From Cyclobacteriaceae bacterium (GTDB lineage Bacteria > Bacteroidota > Bacteroidia > Cytophagales > Cyclobacteriaceae), in assembly GCA_028289505.1 (NCBI GenBank), contig JANQPK010000371.1:1-11218 (forward strand): a stretch of 11,218 nucleotides of DNA. Reading direction: 5' to 3'. The first letter of the stretch is position 1; each line of letters starts with the position of its first letter. Below are positions 1-7,277 of the stretch, piece by piece. The notes beneath the pieces are model-generated. The model worked only from the letters and a program-made list of their open reading frames with translations. It was not told the DNA's origin and ran no database searches. A program made the position numbers and the translations under genes.

Positions 1-20
1 ATGTTCAGGGCTCTTTTTTT

Positions 21-97
21 ATCTACCAGCTACTAGCTTCAAGCTTCCAGCTACAATCTCTAATCTTCAATCTCTAATCTCTAATCTTCAATCTATT
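21..97. repeat. Tandem heptamer array (11 degenerate units)
   Basis: Read in sevens from position 21, the sequence is ATCTACC, AGCTACT, AGCTTCA, AGCTTCC, AGCTACA, ATCTCTA, ATCTTCA, ATCTCTA, ATCTCTA, ATCTTCA, ATCTATT. Every unit fits A(T/G)CT followed by three variable bases, with no break in phase over 77 bp. The first half is mostly AGCT-type and the second half all ATCT-type, so the array looks like two related sub-arrays fused in register. It lies upstream of the lipoprotein gene and encodes nothing evident. The periodicity is read directly from the sequence; any function is unknown. Confidence 0.85.
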
Positions 98-100
98 GTT

Positions 101-120
101 CCCCCATTCCCCCATTCCCA
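101..120. repeat. Short CCCCCATT tandem repeat (2.5 units)
   Basis: Two perfect copies of CCCCCATT (101-108 and 109-116) are followed by a partial CCCA. The repeat lies just 3' of the heptamer array and 62 bp upstream of the lipoprotein start. It is C-rich on the + strand, unlike the AT-rich surroundings. It may be low-complexity sequence from the same expansion process. No promoter or terminator could be recognised with confidence between here and the gene. The rest of 1-181 holds a T-tract at 12-20 (agggctc then seven or more T), which could be the tail of a terminator whose 5' arm lies outside the window. Confidence 0.6.
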
Positions 121-181
121 CCGGGTTGGTTTTTTCACAAAATAATGGTAACATCCCTGTTAGTTGCTACCTTACTCCCTA

Positions 182-643
182 ATGAGATCAACTCATTTAA
201 ATATTAGCTTCCTTACCCTGCTTTCATTATCGATCCTGGCATGTTCTAGACCCGAAGAACCTGAGTTCATTAGAATGAAAGACTTTAAAGTAGAAGAGTT
301 TAGCGAAGAAGAGGTTACCATCTCCGGGTCTGCTATCCTATTTAACCCCAATCAGTTTGCAGTAACCGTGAAGGAGATTGATATTGAGGTAAAGGTAAAC
401 GATCAGGCAATAGGCAAAGCAAAACAAATAGGAGAGGTAAAAGTTCCTGCTAAATCGGAGTTCGAAGTCCCAATGAATGCTAGTTTTGCTCCAGAAGAGG
501 TGTATGACAACTTACTCAGCGGCTTATTAAATTATATAATGAAAGGTGAGTTCGATGTCTATTATAAAGGCTATATAAAGATCAAAGTATCAGGAGTAGT
601 TTTCAAGGTGCCGGTGGATCACAAGGCAACCGTAAAAATATAG
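182..643 (+). CDS. LEA14/WHy-like lipoprotein
   Basis: This encodes a protein of about 153 aa with a lipoprotein signal: a short n-region (MRSTH), a hydrophobic stretch, and the lipobox SILAC with the acylated Cys at residue 21. The mature part resembles the LEA type 2 (WHy) fold. It has an early strand pair, then an NPN-type motif (LFNPNQF, about residues 52-58), an IDIEVKVND strand, a GKA turn and a closing KVPVDHKATVKI strand. These proteins are small beta-sandwiches with no known enzymatic activity. After the Cys comes SRPEE, an acidic pair that could act as a Bacteroidota lipoprotein export signal, so surface exposure is possible but unproven. I chose the ATG at 182; an in-frame TTG at 164 would add six residues in front of a normal signal peptide. 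The gene ends 4 bp from the convergent M16-like gene. The function is not known. Confidence 0.8.
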   Translation: MRSTHLNISFLTLLSLSILACSRPEEPEFIRMKDFKVEEFSEEEVTISGSAILFNPNQFAVTVKEIDIEVKVNDQAIGKAKQIGEVKVPAKSEFEVPMNASFAPEEVYDNLLSGLLNYIMKGEFDVYYKGYIKIKVSGVVFKVPVDHKATVKI

Positions 644-647
644 CTGG

Positions 648-1910
648 TCAACCTATTAATACTGTACTCATATTATCGTGTCTTAAATACTGATTACTCA
701 ATTGTAAGATCCTTTGATCATCAATTTGAGTTACCGCATGAAAATACTGCTCAAAGTAGCTGTAATCCAGCCTGCTGAAGTGTACAGTCTTAAACCTATC
801 GGCCAATGCAAATGGGGTATCAACCGATGACGCCAGCGAACCAAGCATATAATTTTTAACAGTTTGGAGTTCAGATTGTGGGACCAGTTCCGTTTGTAAC
901 CTTTTAATTTCTTTCTTGATTTCATCTAAAGTCTGTTCCCGAAATTCCTTCTTGACATCAGTACTTACCACCCAAATACTGTGATGTGTTAGGCATCTTA
1001 TACCTGACCTAATACCATAAGTATAACCCTTATCTTCACGAATATTGCTCATTAGCCGGGATCCAAAATATCCCCCTAAAATCTCATTTACCACCAACAT
1101 ATCCAGATAGTCTGGATGAGGCCGGTTGATAAAGGGTATCCCCAGCCTTATGGAAGACTGCAGGCTATCCTCCTTATCTAATACATACTTTGAAGGTGAA
1201 TAGGCTAATTCTACATTAGGTTGTTGCGCTTTTTTGTCTAAAGGTTCCTGTCCCAGAACCAGATTTATAATTTCCAGATGGTTCTCTCTCACCATTCCAG
1301 ATAGAATAATCTCGAAATTACCAGTCATATGTGACTGATGAAAAGCAGCCACATCTTTTTGCTGAAGGCTCTCTACATCCTCAACCTTTAGCATGCGACC
1401 ATAAGCATGATTTTCACCAAAAATCATTTGGGTAAACTGCCTTGCTGCCACAAAACTGTTTTTCTGCAAATCCACCAGTAGACTTTGCTTCTTTCGGTCT
1501 TTCAGATCTTGGAGCTCTGAACCTAGGAAACTGGGACTGTAGACCATCTCCTGCACCAAGGGCAATACCTCATTAAGCTGCCGTGCCAGTAGGTGTACCA
1601 CCAAGGTTATGTGATCAAATCCACTGCTTACTTCTACAAAGGCACCCAACTCCTCAAATCTGGTGGCTATTTCCTGAGCGTGGTAGCTTTTAGTACCCTC
1701 GGCGAGCATTTTACTCGTGAAATAGCTTTGACCAGGGTGGTCCTCAAACCATTTACCAGCGTTGAAAATAATTTCCAACCGCATCACGGGTTGTGGGCCT
1801 GAATCTATGTAATAGAGGGGGATGCCGTTATCAAGCTCAATGGATACTGCCTCTGCGATGGACACCTGCTCAATTTGATTGATGGCAGGAACCATGGTCC
1901 TATCGAGCAT
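648..1910 (-). CDS. M16-family peptidase-like protein lacking the zinc site
   Basis: This 420-aa protein has the length and two-domain layout of an M16B (pitrilysin/insulinase-type) subunit. The inverzincin motif HxxEH should fall in the stretch GQSYFTSKMLAEGT (residues 60-73), but its three metal or catalytic positions are Tyr63, Ser66 and Lys67. Zinc-dependent catalysis is therefore not expected. The C-terminal domain keeps the R/Y substrate-binding pair in SNIREDKGYTYG (Arg291, Tyr298). This is the pattern of the non-catalytic partner in heterodimeric M16 proteases. No active HxxEH partner is encoded in the window, so it must be elsewhere or absent. There is no signal peptide, which suggests a cytoplasmic protein. 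The first ATG was kept because LDRT near the N-terminus resembles Bacteroidota relatives as I remember them; Met6 is the alternative. It starts 9 bp after porV and is probably the last gene of that operon. Confidence 0.9.
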   Translation of the reverse strand: MLDRTMVPAINQIEQVSIAEAVSIELDNGIPLYYIDSGPQPVMRLEIIFNAGKWFEDHPGQSYFTSKMLAEGTKSYHAQEIATRFEELGAFVEVSSGFDHITLVVHLLARQLNEVLPLVQEMVYSPSFLGSELQDLKDRKKQSLLVDLQKNSFVAARQFTQMIFGENHAYGRMLKVEDVESLQQKDVAAFHQSHMTGNFEIILSGMVRENHLEIINLVLGQEPLDKKAQQPNVELAYSPSKYVLDKEDSLQSSIRLGIPFINRPHPDYLDMLVVNEILGGYFGSRLMSNIREDKGYTYGIRSGIRCLTHHSIWVVSTDVKKEFREQTLDEIKKEIKRLQTELVPQSELQTVKNYMLGSLASSVDTPFALADRFKTVHFSRLDYSYFEQYFHAVTQIDDQRILQLSNQYLRHDNMSTVLIG

Positions 1911-1919
1911 AAAGGATGG

Positions 1920-3143
1920 TTAATTGTCGAAATTAAACATTAAGCTGAATCTCAAGGTCTCAGCCAGTGGATGCTCCTGTTCCGTTGGTATCAAATAGGC
2001 AAAGTCAATACCAAATACCTGATATCTGAACCCTAAACCAACAGTAAAGTACTTCCTATTTCCTTTATTTTCATTCTCATAAAAGTAACCGGCCCTGGCT
2101 GCGAAGAGCTGGTTATACCAATATTCAGCGCCAAATGAGATCATAAACTCTTGCATTTCCTCCGAAAAACCATCTGGAGCGTCAAAGAAAGAGCCAAACA
2201 TACCCGAAATTACACCTCTATTCGGATCCCTTCCTTCGGCAATAATCGGATTTCCATTGGGATCAAATACTATATTGCCATCCGCATCGGTCTCGTAGAT
2301 GGGCGGCGTAGGTACCATTAACTTGTTGAAATCAAGGCTAAGTGTGATGGTATTATAGGCATCAAAATTTGCTGTCCAGGCGGTCCCCAACCTAAGATTT
2401 GTGGGTAGAAAGTCCCTGGTCTCCTCGTTTAAGTAGGAGATTTTACCCCCAATATTTGAGATAGACCCTGCAAAAGCAAGCTTAGAGGTACTGGCTCCCA
2501 TCTGCAGGTCGGTATTGTAATAAACTGCGATATCCCCAGCAACTGAGGAACCTGGCTTACTGTCATCTCCAATTGCAGCGATATTCTGACTAATATTGCT
2601 ATGGATAAAACGAAGACTTACTCCAACTCCCAGCTTTTCACTTAGTTTTCTGGAGTAGGTACCTCCAATGGCAAATTCACGTGGTCTTACACTACCGGTA
2701 GGATCACCATTATCATTGAACAAGTCGATATCTCCCAAATCAAAATACCGTAATTCCATACCCACTGCTTGGTCATCGGTTAACTTGTAATAACCAGACA
2801 GATAGGATAAGGACATATCATCCACTATTTTCCCTAACCAGGGAGTATAATTTAAGGAGAAGCCAATATTGTTTTCTACAAAGGCCAGTTTTCCGGCATT
2901 CCAGTGTATCGAATTTGCATCGGGGCTAATAGCTGCTCCAGCATCCCCCATGGCTGCGGCTCTGGCATCCGGTGAGATCGAAAGAAATCCCACCGCTGTA
3001 GTGATTACCCTCCTGGTGGTATCTTGACCCACAAATTGCCCCAAACTTTGAGAGGTTGAACCAAAATACATTAAGCCCAGAAAGAGAGCGTAAACTAACT
3101 TTTTCTTCATTCCAAAAGTTTTCAGGAACGCAAATTTAGTCAT
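1920..3143 (-). CDS. porV: T9SS outer membrane protein PorV (LptO)
   Basis: This 407-aa outer membrane beta-barrel protein belongs to the PorV/LptO family (FadL-like fold). In known systems PorV takes folded T9SS cargo from the SprA (Sov) translocon and delivers it to the PorU sortase complex. Recognisable here are the N-terminal segment VGFLSISPDARAAAMGDAG (about residues 51-69), the following SPDANSIHWNAGKLAF, and a barrel of alternating amphipathic strands ending in LRFSLMFNFDN. The ATG overlaps the porU stop by 4 bp (ATGA), which favours translational coupling. Met12 starts a more canonical signal peptide (MKKKLVYALFLGL, cleavage near SLGQ), so the true start may be at 3110. A predicted extracellular loop (about residues 284-310) is rich in Asp/Gly/Asn, with DADGN and DPNGN. 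Adjacency to porU is the strongest contextual support and is conserved in the phylum. Confidence 0.96.
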   Translation of the reverse strand: MTKFAFLKTFGMKKKLVYALFLGLMYFGSTSQSLGQFVGQDTTRRVITTAVGFLSISPDARAAAMGDAGAAISPDANSIHWNAGKLAFVENNIGFSLNYTPWLGKIVDDMSLSYLSGYYKLTDDQAVGMELRYFDLGDIDLFNDNGDPTGSVRPREFAIGGTYSRKLSEKLGVGVSLRFIHSNISQNIAAIGDDSKPGSSVAGDIAVYYNTDLQMGASTSKLAFAGSISNIGGKISYLNEETRDFLPTNLRLGTAWTANFDAYNTITLSLDFNKLMVPTPPIYETDADGNIVFDPNGNPIIAEGRDPNRGVISGMFGSFFDAPDGFSEEMQEFMISFGAEYWYNQLFAARAGYFYENENKGNRKYFTVGLGFRYQVFGIDFAYLIPTEQEHPLAETLRFSLMFNFDN

Positions 3144-6100
3144 TTTATTAATATCATTTTTTGATTTTCCACATTAATGTCACCGCTGGTGGTCGATTTA
3201 ACAATTACTTGATAAAGGTAAATTCCGTTCTTTAACGGTGTTCCTTGGCCATTAGCGCCATTCCAAGTGGTATCATTTATAGTAGACGGACTATTCTCGT
3301 ATTTCGTCGAAATCTGATGTACAAGCATTCCTTGTCTATCAAAAATCCGAATAGTTACCTCTAGTTCGGTGCCTGGTTGATTGTGGTCAATTAAAAAAGT
3401 GGTGAAATCCTTTACCGGATTTGGGTAATTCTTAACCTCACCGATGGCAAGTCTGGAACCATCAAAGACCTGAAATTCCAAACTTGAGATGTTCGAGTTA
3501 TTATGAATATCCCAAGCTTTCAAGGTCAGCGTATGTTTACCTTCTTCCAACCGATCTATTGGATAACGCACCCAACCACTTTGGTAAGAGTCAATATCTG
3601 CCGTAAAAAAATCGTTCAGAATAATCTCTTGATCCGAATCGATCTCTGCTACAATATCCTGTCCTAATCCGGAGTTAGAGATGTTTATTCCGCTCTCATC
3701 TGTTAATCTGGCCAAAAGTAACGTACTCCTACCAGTCGATCCACCGCTTATGAACGATTGATCGTCCATATATAACGTGATCTCAGGCGGTATATTATCT
3801 ACAGGTGCATTTTTATTTGTGCCACCAATGATAAAGGAACTAGTGGCGCCTGAGGCATCTTCTAACCCATTGGTGCTCAGTGCATAAAGACTGATTTTCC
3901 CAGCCCCATGTAGGTAATTAATATTCTTAGGAACAATAAAATTTATTTCGAAACCACCGGACTTTATACTTGCTTGACCCCTGAAAATGACACTATTTCG
4001 TTCTTGAAAGGTAAAAGTACGGCCACCGTCGCTTCCCAAGGTTTCCGAAACGGTCTGCTTGTCAAAGATGGTTATCTCCGCGGTCCCGTGGTAGTTGGTT
4101 AAGTTTTCACCTTCTGCGTTGACCACTTCCCCCAATATCTTGATATTGCTTAGTGCCTTGACCGTATCACCAGCTACATTATCACTGATAATATCAGTGA
4201 TCCTTAGTTGCTCCTGGGGATATGCTAGTTTCATCGAGGGGTCTCCCAGCAGGGCAAAGTTGCGATTGGCTACAATGTTGTAGCTATCATTCTTGGTGTA
4301 TTTGAATATTTCACCTAAAGTTGGGTATCCGGTCTCCGTCTTGGAAAGTGCGACTTCATAGAATGCCCTGTTCAATATAAAGTTTTTGCTGGCAAACACC
4401 GGTCTGGCGGTAGTAACCAGGCCAATGGCACCTCCTTTGGGATTGGTAATGAGCTTTTCCGCTCCAGATATCCGTTTAGGATCGTCATGTCTACCAAATT
4501 CGCAGGTTGCGGTTACGAACAACGGAAGCCGGTCGATGTTTACCCAACTATCGATCATATTGTGATTGAGGATGGTTTCTTCTGCCCATCGAAATTCACT
4601 GCCATGCCCAGTATAGTTCACGATCAGTGCCCCTTTTTTGATGGCATCTTCTAGTGCAAAAGTGAGTGCATCAGCGGACTCCCCATTGGGGGTCTGCTCC
4701 TGGGGAAAGGCATCCATGTAGAGTTTATGCACATTGAATTCGGTACTGGTGGTATCTACCATTGTAGCCAGTTGATCAGCATCGCGTTGGTGAAGATTAA
4801 AGTCACCATCATCTGCCACATAGTAGATATCCTGCTTCCAACTACCTAGAGTAACTGGGTTAGATCCATAGTGTATTAGTTTGTCCACCACATCCTGTGC
4901 TGCTTGCCTGGTGGTAACTGGTAGACGCCCTACGGCAATATCCAGAAAATGCCCTCCGATACCAGATAGTTCCTCGGTCCACATACCTTCATCGTCATCC
5001 AAAAATCCAAAATAGTCATCGGAGTTGTAGCTATAGATGGGGTCCACTGAATTGCGAGACTGATAAGTGGGAACAAAATTGGTATTTCGTTCGGTAACGT
5101 TTTTGTAATCAAATGAGCTCCGACCAAAAAGTAACAAGTATTTGAGCTTATTATCCTTTTGGTACAGATATCTAACGAAGTCTCGTATCGCGGTAACATC
5201 CTGCCTACCTGAGCTAAACTCGTTATAGATTTCATCGACGGTGACTACTTGTACATCAATTTCCTCATTTTGAGATCGAAAGGCAGCCAACTGCTGAGCC
5301 TGATCCAGGAATAACCAATGGGTAACAATTAATAGGTCAGGGACTGATAATCCGTGCAAGTTTTGAATTGCAACTGGTTCAACCGAAATAGGTAACGGAA
5401 AATCACTGCCTTGAAAAGCTAGATATTCTCGCATTGTCTGACTATTGGCCCCGAAAACCGCTTGTTCAGCATTTAACTGATATTGCTGAACCTGTGCAGT
5501 TTGTGGATCAGTAACATCCCAGATTACCAAGTTGCTGGCAGCATTTGAGATTTTAAATGTACTCGCGGAGTGATCTGTACTCACTGGTGATCGAAAATAT
5601 ATGGTCTGCCCTAGCATTTCTAACGGGCTTTGGTAATAAACCTGCAAGTAATCTAACAAGCCATTCCCCGGACCCCGGTAATTGACTACAAAATTCAAGT
5701 TCCCAGGCTGCGTATTTACCACTTCCGACCCAATCCTAAGCGTATCAGTGACCACTACCCCTTTGTCATCGTAGGTGCCAGATCCGATTCCGTTGGACTC
5801 CATAGTACCCATCGCGGTTCCGTTCACAGCAAAGTTGATTGTGGCCCTGTCCTGACTTCTGTTTACTACCGAGCTTACAAGAGTTAGCTCGGTACCAGCT
5901 TTCACAGTAGGAGTATTCTCAAATTCAATTCGTATGGGATTTGACGAGGTCATGAACTGTCCATACCATTCTCTTCCAGAGCTCAGAATATTGACCCGAT
6001 CCAATTCGTGGTATTCGTAGTGTATGTAGTTGTCAATTTCAGGGAAACTACTACCCAGATTGGGAGTAGACTGCATGCGTTTTCCATCGTTATCACCTAC

Positions 6101-6535
6101 AGTAACAAAGTAAAAGGCGGTATCTGCATAAAGATTTTTTTCATAAATCAGCTTACCCTGTTGGTTGACGTATTCAAGTTGGGGACCTTCAGCATAAAAC
6201 AACAAGTAATCATTCTGATCGAATGAACCGTCTTCGAGACCAGATGCATAAATAGCATTTTCCTTTAAATCATTTGGACGATCGAGCTGGTTACTTTGGG
6301 GTAACATACCTCCTCCCTGGCCGTAAAGCTGAATCTTGCTGGGATCTATGGATTCTGGAGCAAAACCTGCGTCTATCAGGACCTCCCGGTTTATTTTGTA
6401 AATCCCTTTGTGGGTCACACCCAGTTTAGCCCAGGTTCCCGATGATAATACAGATGGATTTTGACCACTTATAATAAGACTGAAGTGGGCTACAAAAATC
6501 AAAAGACAGTATTTTAACTTTTGCTTGGTCAACAT
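3140..6535 (-). CDS. porU: T9SS C25-family sortase PorU
   Basis: This 1131-aa gingipain-like (peptidase C25) protein is the T9SS sortase, which cleaves the C-terminal domain (CTD) signal of cargo and attaches the cargo to surface lipopolysaccharide. In order it has a signal peptide (residues 1 to about 25, ending IISGQ), a long N-terminal beta-rich region (about 26-395), and the C25 catalytic region (about 396-770). Beta-sandwich modules follow (about 775-1025), then a T9SS-type CTD (about 1030-1131) with NYPNPVKDFT and WNGANGQGTPLKNGIYLYQV. The expected catalytic pair is visible: His644 in NYTGHGSEF and Cys678 in FVTATCEFGRHDDP. Length and layout match PorU rather than secreted gingipains, and PorU is known to keep its own CTD. 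It lies 40 bp after pssA and overlaps porV by 4 bp. A 21-bp palindrome is embedded near codons 779-785. Confidence 0.97.
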   Translation of the reverse strand: MLTKQKLKYCLLIFVAHFSLIISGQNPSVLSSGTWAKLGVTHKGIYKINREVLIDAGFAPESIDPSKIQLYGQGGGMLPQSNQLDRPNDLKENAIYASGLEDGSFDQNDYLLFYAEGPQLEYVNQQGKLIYEKNLYADTAFYFVTVGDNDGKRMQSTPNLGSSFPEIDNYIHYEYHELDRVNILSSGREWYGQFMTSSNPIRIEFENTPTVKAGTELTLVSSVVNRSQDRATINFAVNGTAMGTMESNGIGSGTYDDKGVVVTDTLRIGSEVVNTQPGNLNFVVNYRGPGNGLLDYLQVYYQSPLEMLGQTIYFRSPVSTDHSASTFKISNAASNLVIWDVTDPQTAQVQQYQLNAEQAVFGANSQTMREYLAFQGSDFPLPISVEPVAIQNLHGLSVPDLLIVTHWLFLDQAQQLAAFRSQNEEIDVQVVTVDEIYNEFSSGRQDVTAIRDFVRYLYQKDNKLKYLLLFGRSSFDYKNVTERNTNFVPTYQSRNSVDPIYSYNSDDYFGFLDDDEGMWTEELSGIGGHFLDIAVGRLPVTTRQAAQDVVDKLIHYGSNPVTLGSWKQDIYYVADDGDFNLHQRDADQLATMVDTTSTEFNVHKLYMDAFPQEQTPNGESADALTFALEDAIKKGALIVNYTGHGSEFRWAEETILNHNMIDSWVNIDRLPLFVTATCEFGRHDDPKRISGAEKLITNPKGGAIGLVTTARPVFASKNFILNRAFYEVALSKTETGYPTLGEIFKYTKNDSYNIVANRNFALLGDPSMKLAYPQEQLRITDIISDNVAGDTVKALSNIKILGEVVNAEGENLTNYHGTAEITIFDKQTVSETLGSDGGRTFTFQERNSVIFRGQASIKSGGFEINFIVPKNINYLHGAGKISLYALSTNGLEDASGATSSFIIGGTNKNAPVDNIPPEITLYMDDQSFISGGSTGRSTLLLARLTDESGINISNSGLGQDIVAEIDSDQEIILNDFFTADIDSYQSGWVRYPIDRLEEGKHTLTLKAWDIHNNSNISSLEFQVFDGSRLAIGEVKNYPNPVKDFTTFLIDHNQPGTELEVTIRIFDRQGMLVHQISTKYENSPSTINDTTWNGANGQGTPLKNGIYLYQVIVKSTTSGDINVENQKMILIK
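4181..4201. repeat. Perfect 21-bp palindrome inside porU
   Basis: The left arm ATCACTGATA (4181-4190) and right arm TATCAGTGAT (4192-4201) are exact reverse complements around a single central A. The flanking bases do not pair, so the symmetry stops sharply at 10 bp per arm. On the coding strand it spells ITDIISD, just after the catalytic domain of PorU. Some of the symmetry follows from the similar codons of ITD and ISD. As RNA it could fold as an 8-bp stem with a 5-nt loop. As DNA it has the form of a dimeric regulator site, but nothing shows that it is used. Confidence 0.5.
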
Positions 6536-6541
6536 GAGTTA

Positions 6542-6566
6542 TAGTGGAAATAAGCTGCACCCACTA
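6542..6566 (-). other. Possible mRNA hairpin just upstream of porU
   Basis: In the 40-bp gap between pssA and porU, the arms TAGTGG and CCACTA can pair around a 13-nt loop. The stem ends 6 nt before the porU ATG. It could affect ribosome access to porU, for which no Shine-Dalgarno sequence is visible. There is no following T-tract, so it is not a convincing terminator. A six-base stem is weak evidence and may be chance. Confidence 0.25.
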
Positions 6567-6575
6567 ACCACGATC

Positions 6576-7277
6576 TCAGCTTCGGTTGTACCACCAGATT
6601 AAGGAGGTTGTCAAATATGATACAATGATCCATGGCAATGCTGAAAGTACACCAAGACTAATACACAAAATAACCACCAGCACCACCAATAGATACCGGT
6701 ATTTATTGTTAGCCCAGCTGTAATCACTAAACTTAAATCCCAAAAGTGGGATATTTGAAACCAGTAAATACGATAAAACCGCTACTATGAAAAGCCAAAA
6801 AAACTGGTTTTCTAACCCAAGACGTAAAAATTCAGCGTTTTGGCTCATTATATGAGGAAAACTGCTGATTAATAGGGCATTTGCTGGAGTTGGTATGCCT
6901 CTGAAATTCACTTCTTGTCCGGGGTCCAGGTTAAAACGCGCTAATCTTAAAGCGGAAAATACCGTTATTAGAAACACTGAATAGTTCCAGGGTGACGCAA
7001 TGTATTCACTACTAAGGGTGTATAATAAGGTTGAAGGTAGCAGGCCAAATGCCACTAAATCTGCCAAAGAATCTAGCTGTTTACCCAGGTTTGATGAAAC
7101 ACCTAAAGCCCTGGCAGCCAGTCCGTCTGAAACATCTAATGCCGCGCAGACCCAGATCATATAGACCGCCAGGTCAACTTGCTGACCTAAGGCCAAGGTT
7201 ACACCAACACAACCACAAAATAGACTGGTTAGGGTCAACAGGTTGGGGAGGAAATATAGCGTTTTCTGTTTGACCAT
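6576..7277 (-). CDS. pssA: CDP-diacylglycerol--serine O-phosphatidyltransferase (PssA)
   Basis: This 233-aa integral membrane enzyme transfers phosphatidyl from CDP-diacylglycerol to L-serine. The product, phosphatidylserine, is the precursor of phosphatidylethanolamine. The full CDP-alcohol phosphotransferase signature is present: Asp48, Asp51-Gly52, Ala55-Arg56, Gly65, Asp69 and Asp73, with the family spacing D-x2-DG-x2-AR-x8-G-x3-D-x3-D. Further support comes from the N-terminal LPNLLTLTSLFCG, the FRGIPTPANA motif (residues 125-134), and hydrophobic segments near 10-30, 32-47, 74-90, 97-113, 158-180 and 195-222. These indicate an inner-membrane protein of type II (short) PssA form. The start ATG follows the stop of the upstream hydrolase with no gap (TGAATG), which suggests coupled translation. 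No decarboxylase (psd) gene is in the window, though one is expected elsewhere in the genome. Confidence 0.95.
   Translation of the reverse strand: MVKQKTLYFLPNLLTLTSLFCGCVGVTLALGQQVDLAVYMIWVCAALDVSDGLAARALGVSSNLGKQLDSLADLVAFGLLPSTLLYTLSSEYIASPWNYSVFLITVFSALRLARFNLDPGQEVNFRGIPTPANALLISSFPHIMSQNAEFLRLGLENQFFWLFIVAVLSYLLVSNIPLLGFKFSDYSWANNKYRYLLVVLVVILCISLGVLSALPWIIVSYLTTSLIWWYNRS

Noticed and set aside
21..97. Heptamer array as a CRISPR or iteron-type origin
   Set aside because: Units are 7 bp with no spacers, and no cas or replication-initiator gene or DnaA boxes are seen.
164..181. Upstream TTG start for the lipoprotein gene
   Set aside because: It adds only LPYSL-type residues before a complete signal peptide; the ATG at 182 gives a normal lipoprotein n-region.
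1593..1802. Rightward open frame of 69 codons
   Set aside because: It lies wholly inside the well-supported M16-like gene on the opposite strand and has no recognisable features.
4930..5235. Leftward open frame of 101 codons
   Set aside because: It is an out-of-frame shadow within the porU catalytic region; the porU frame is strongly supported there.
3140..6535. PorU as a secreted gingipain-type virulence protease
   Set aside because: Its long N-terminal region, retained CTD and direct linkage to porV fit the sortase rather than a secreted cargo protease.
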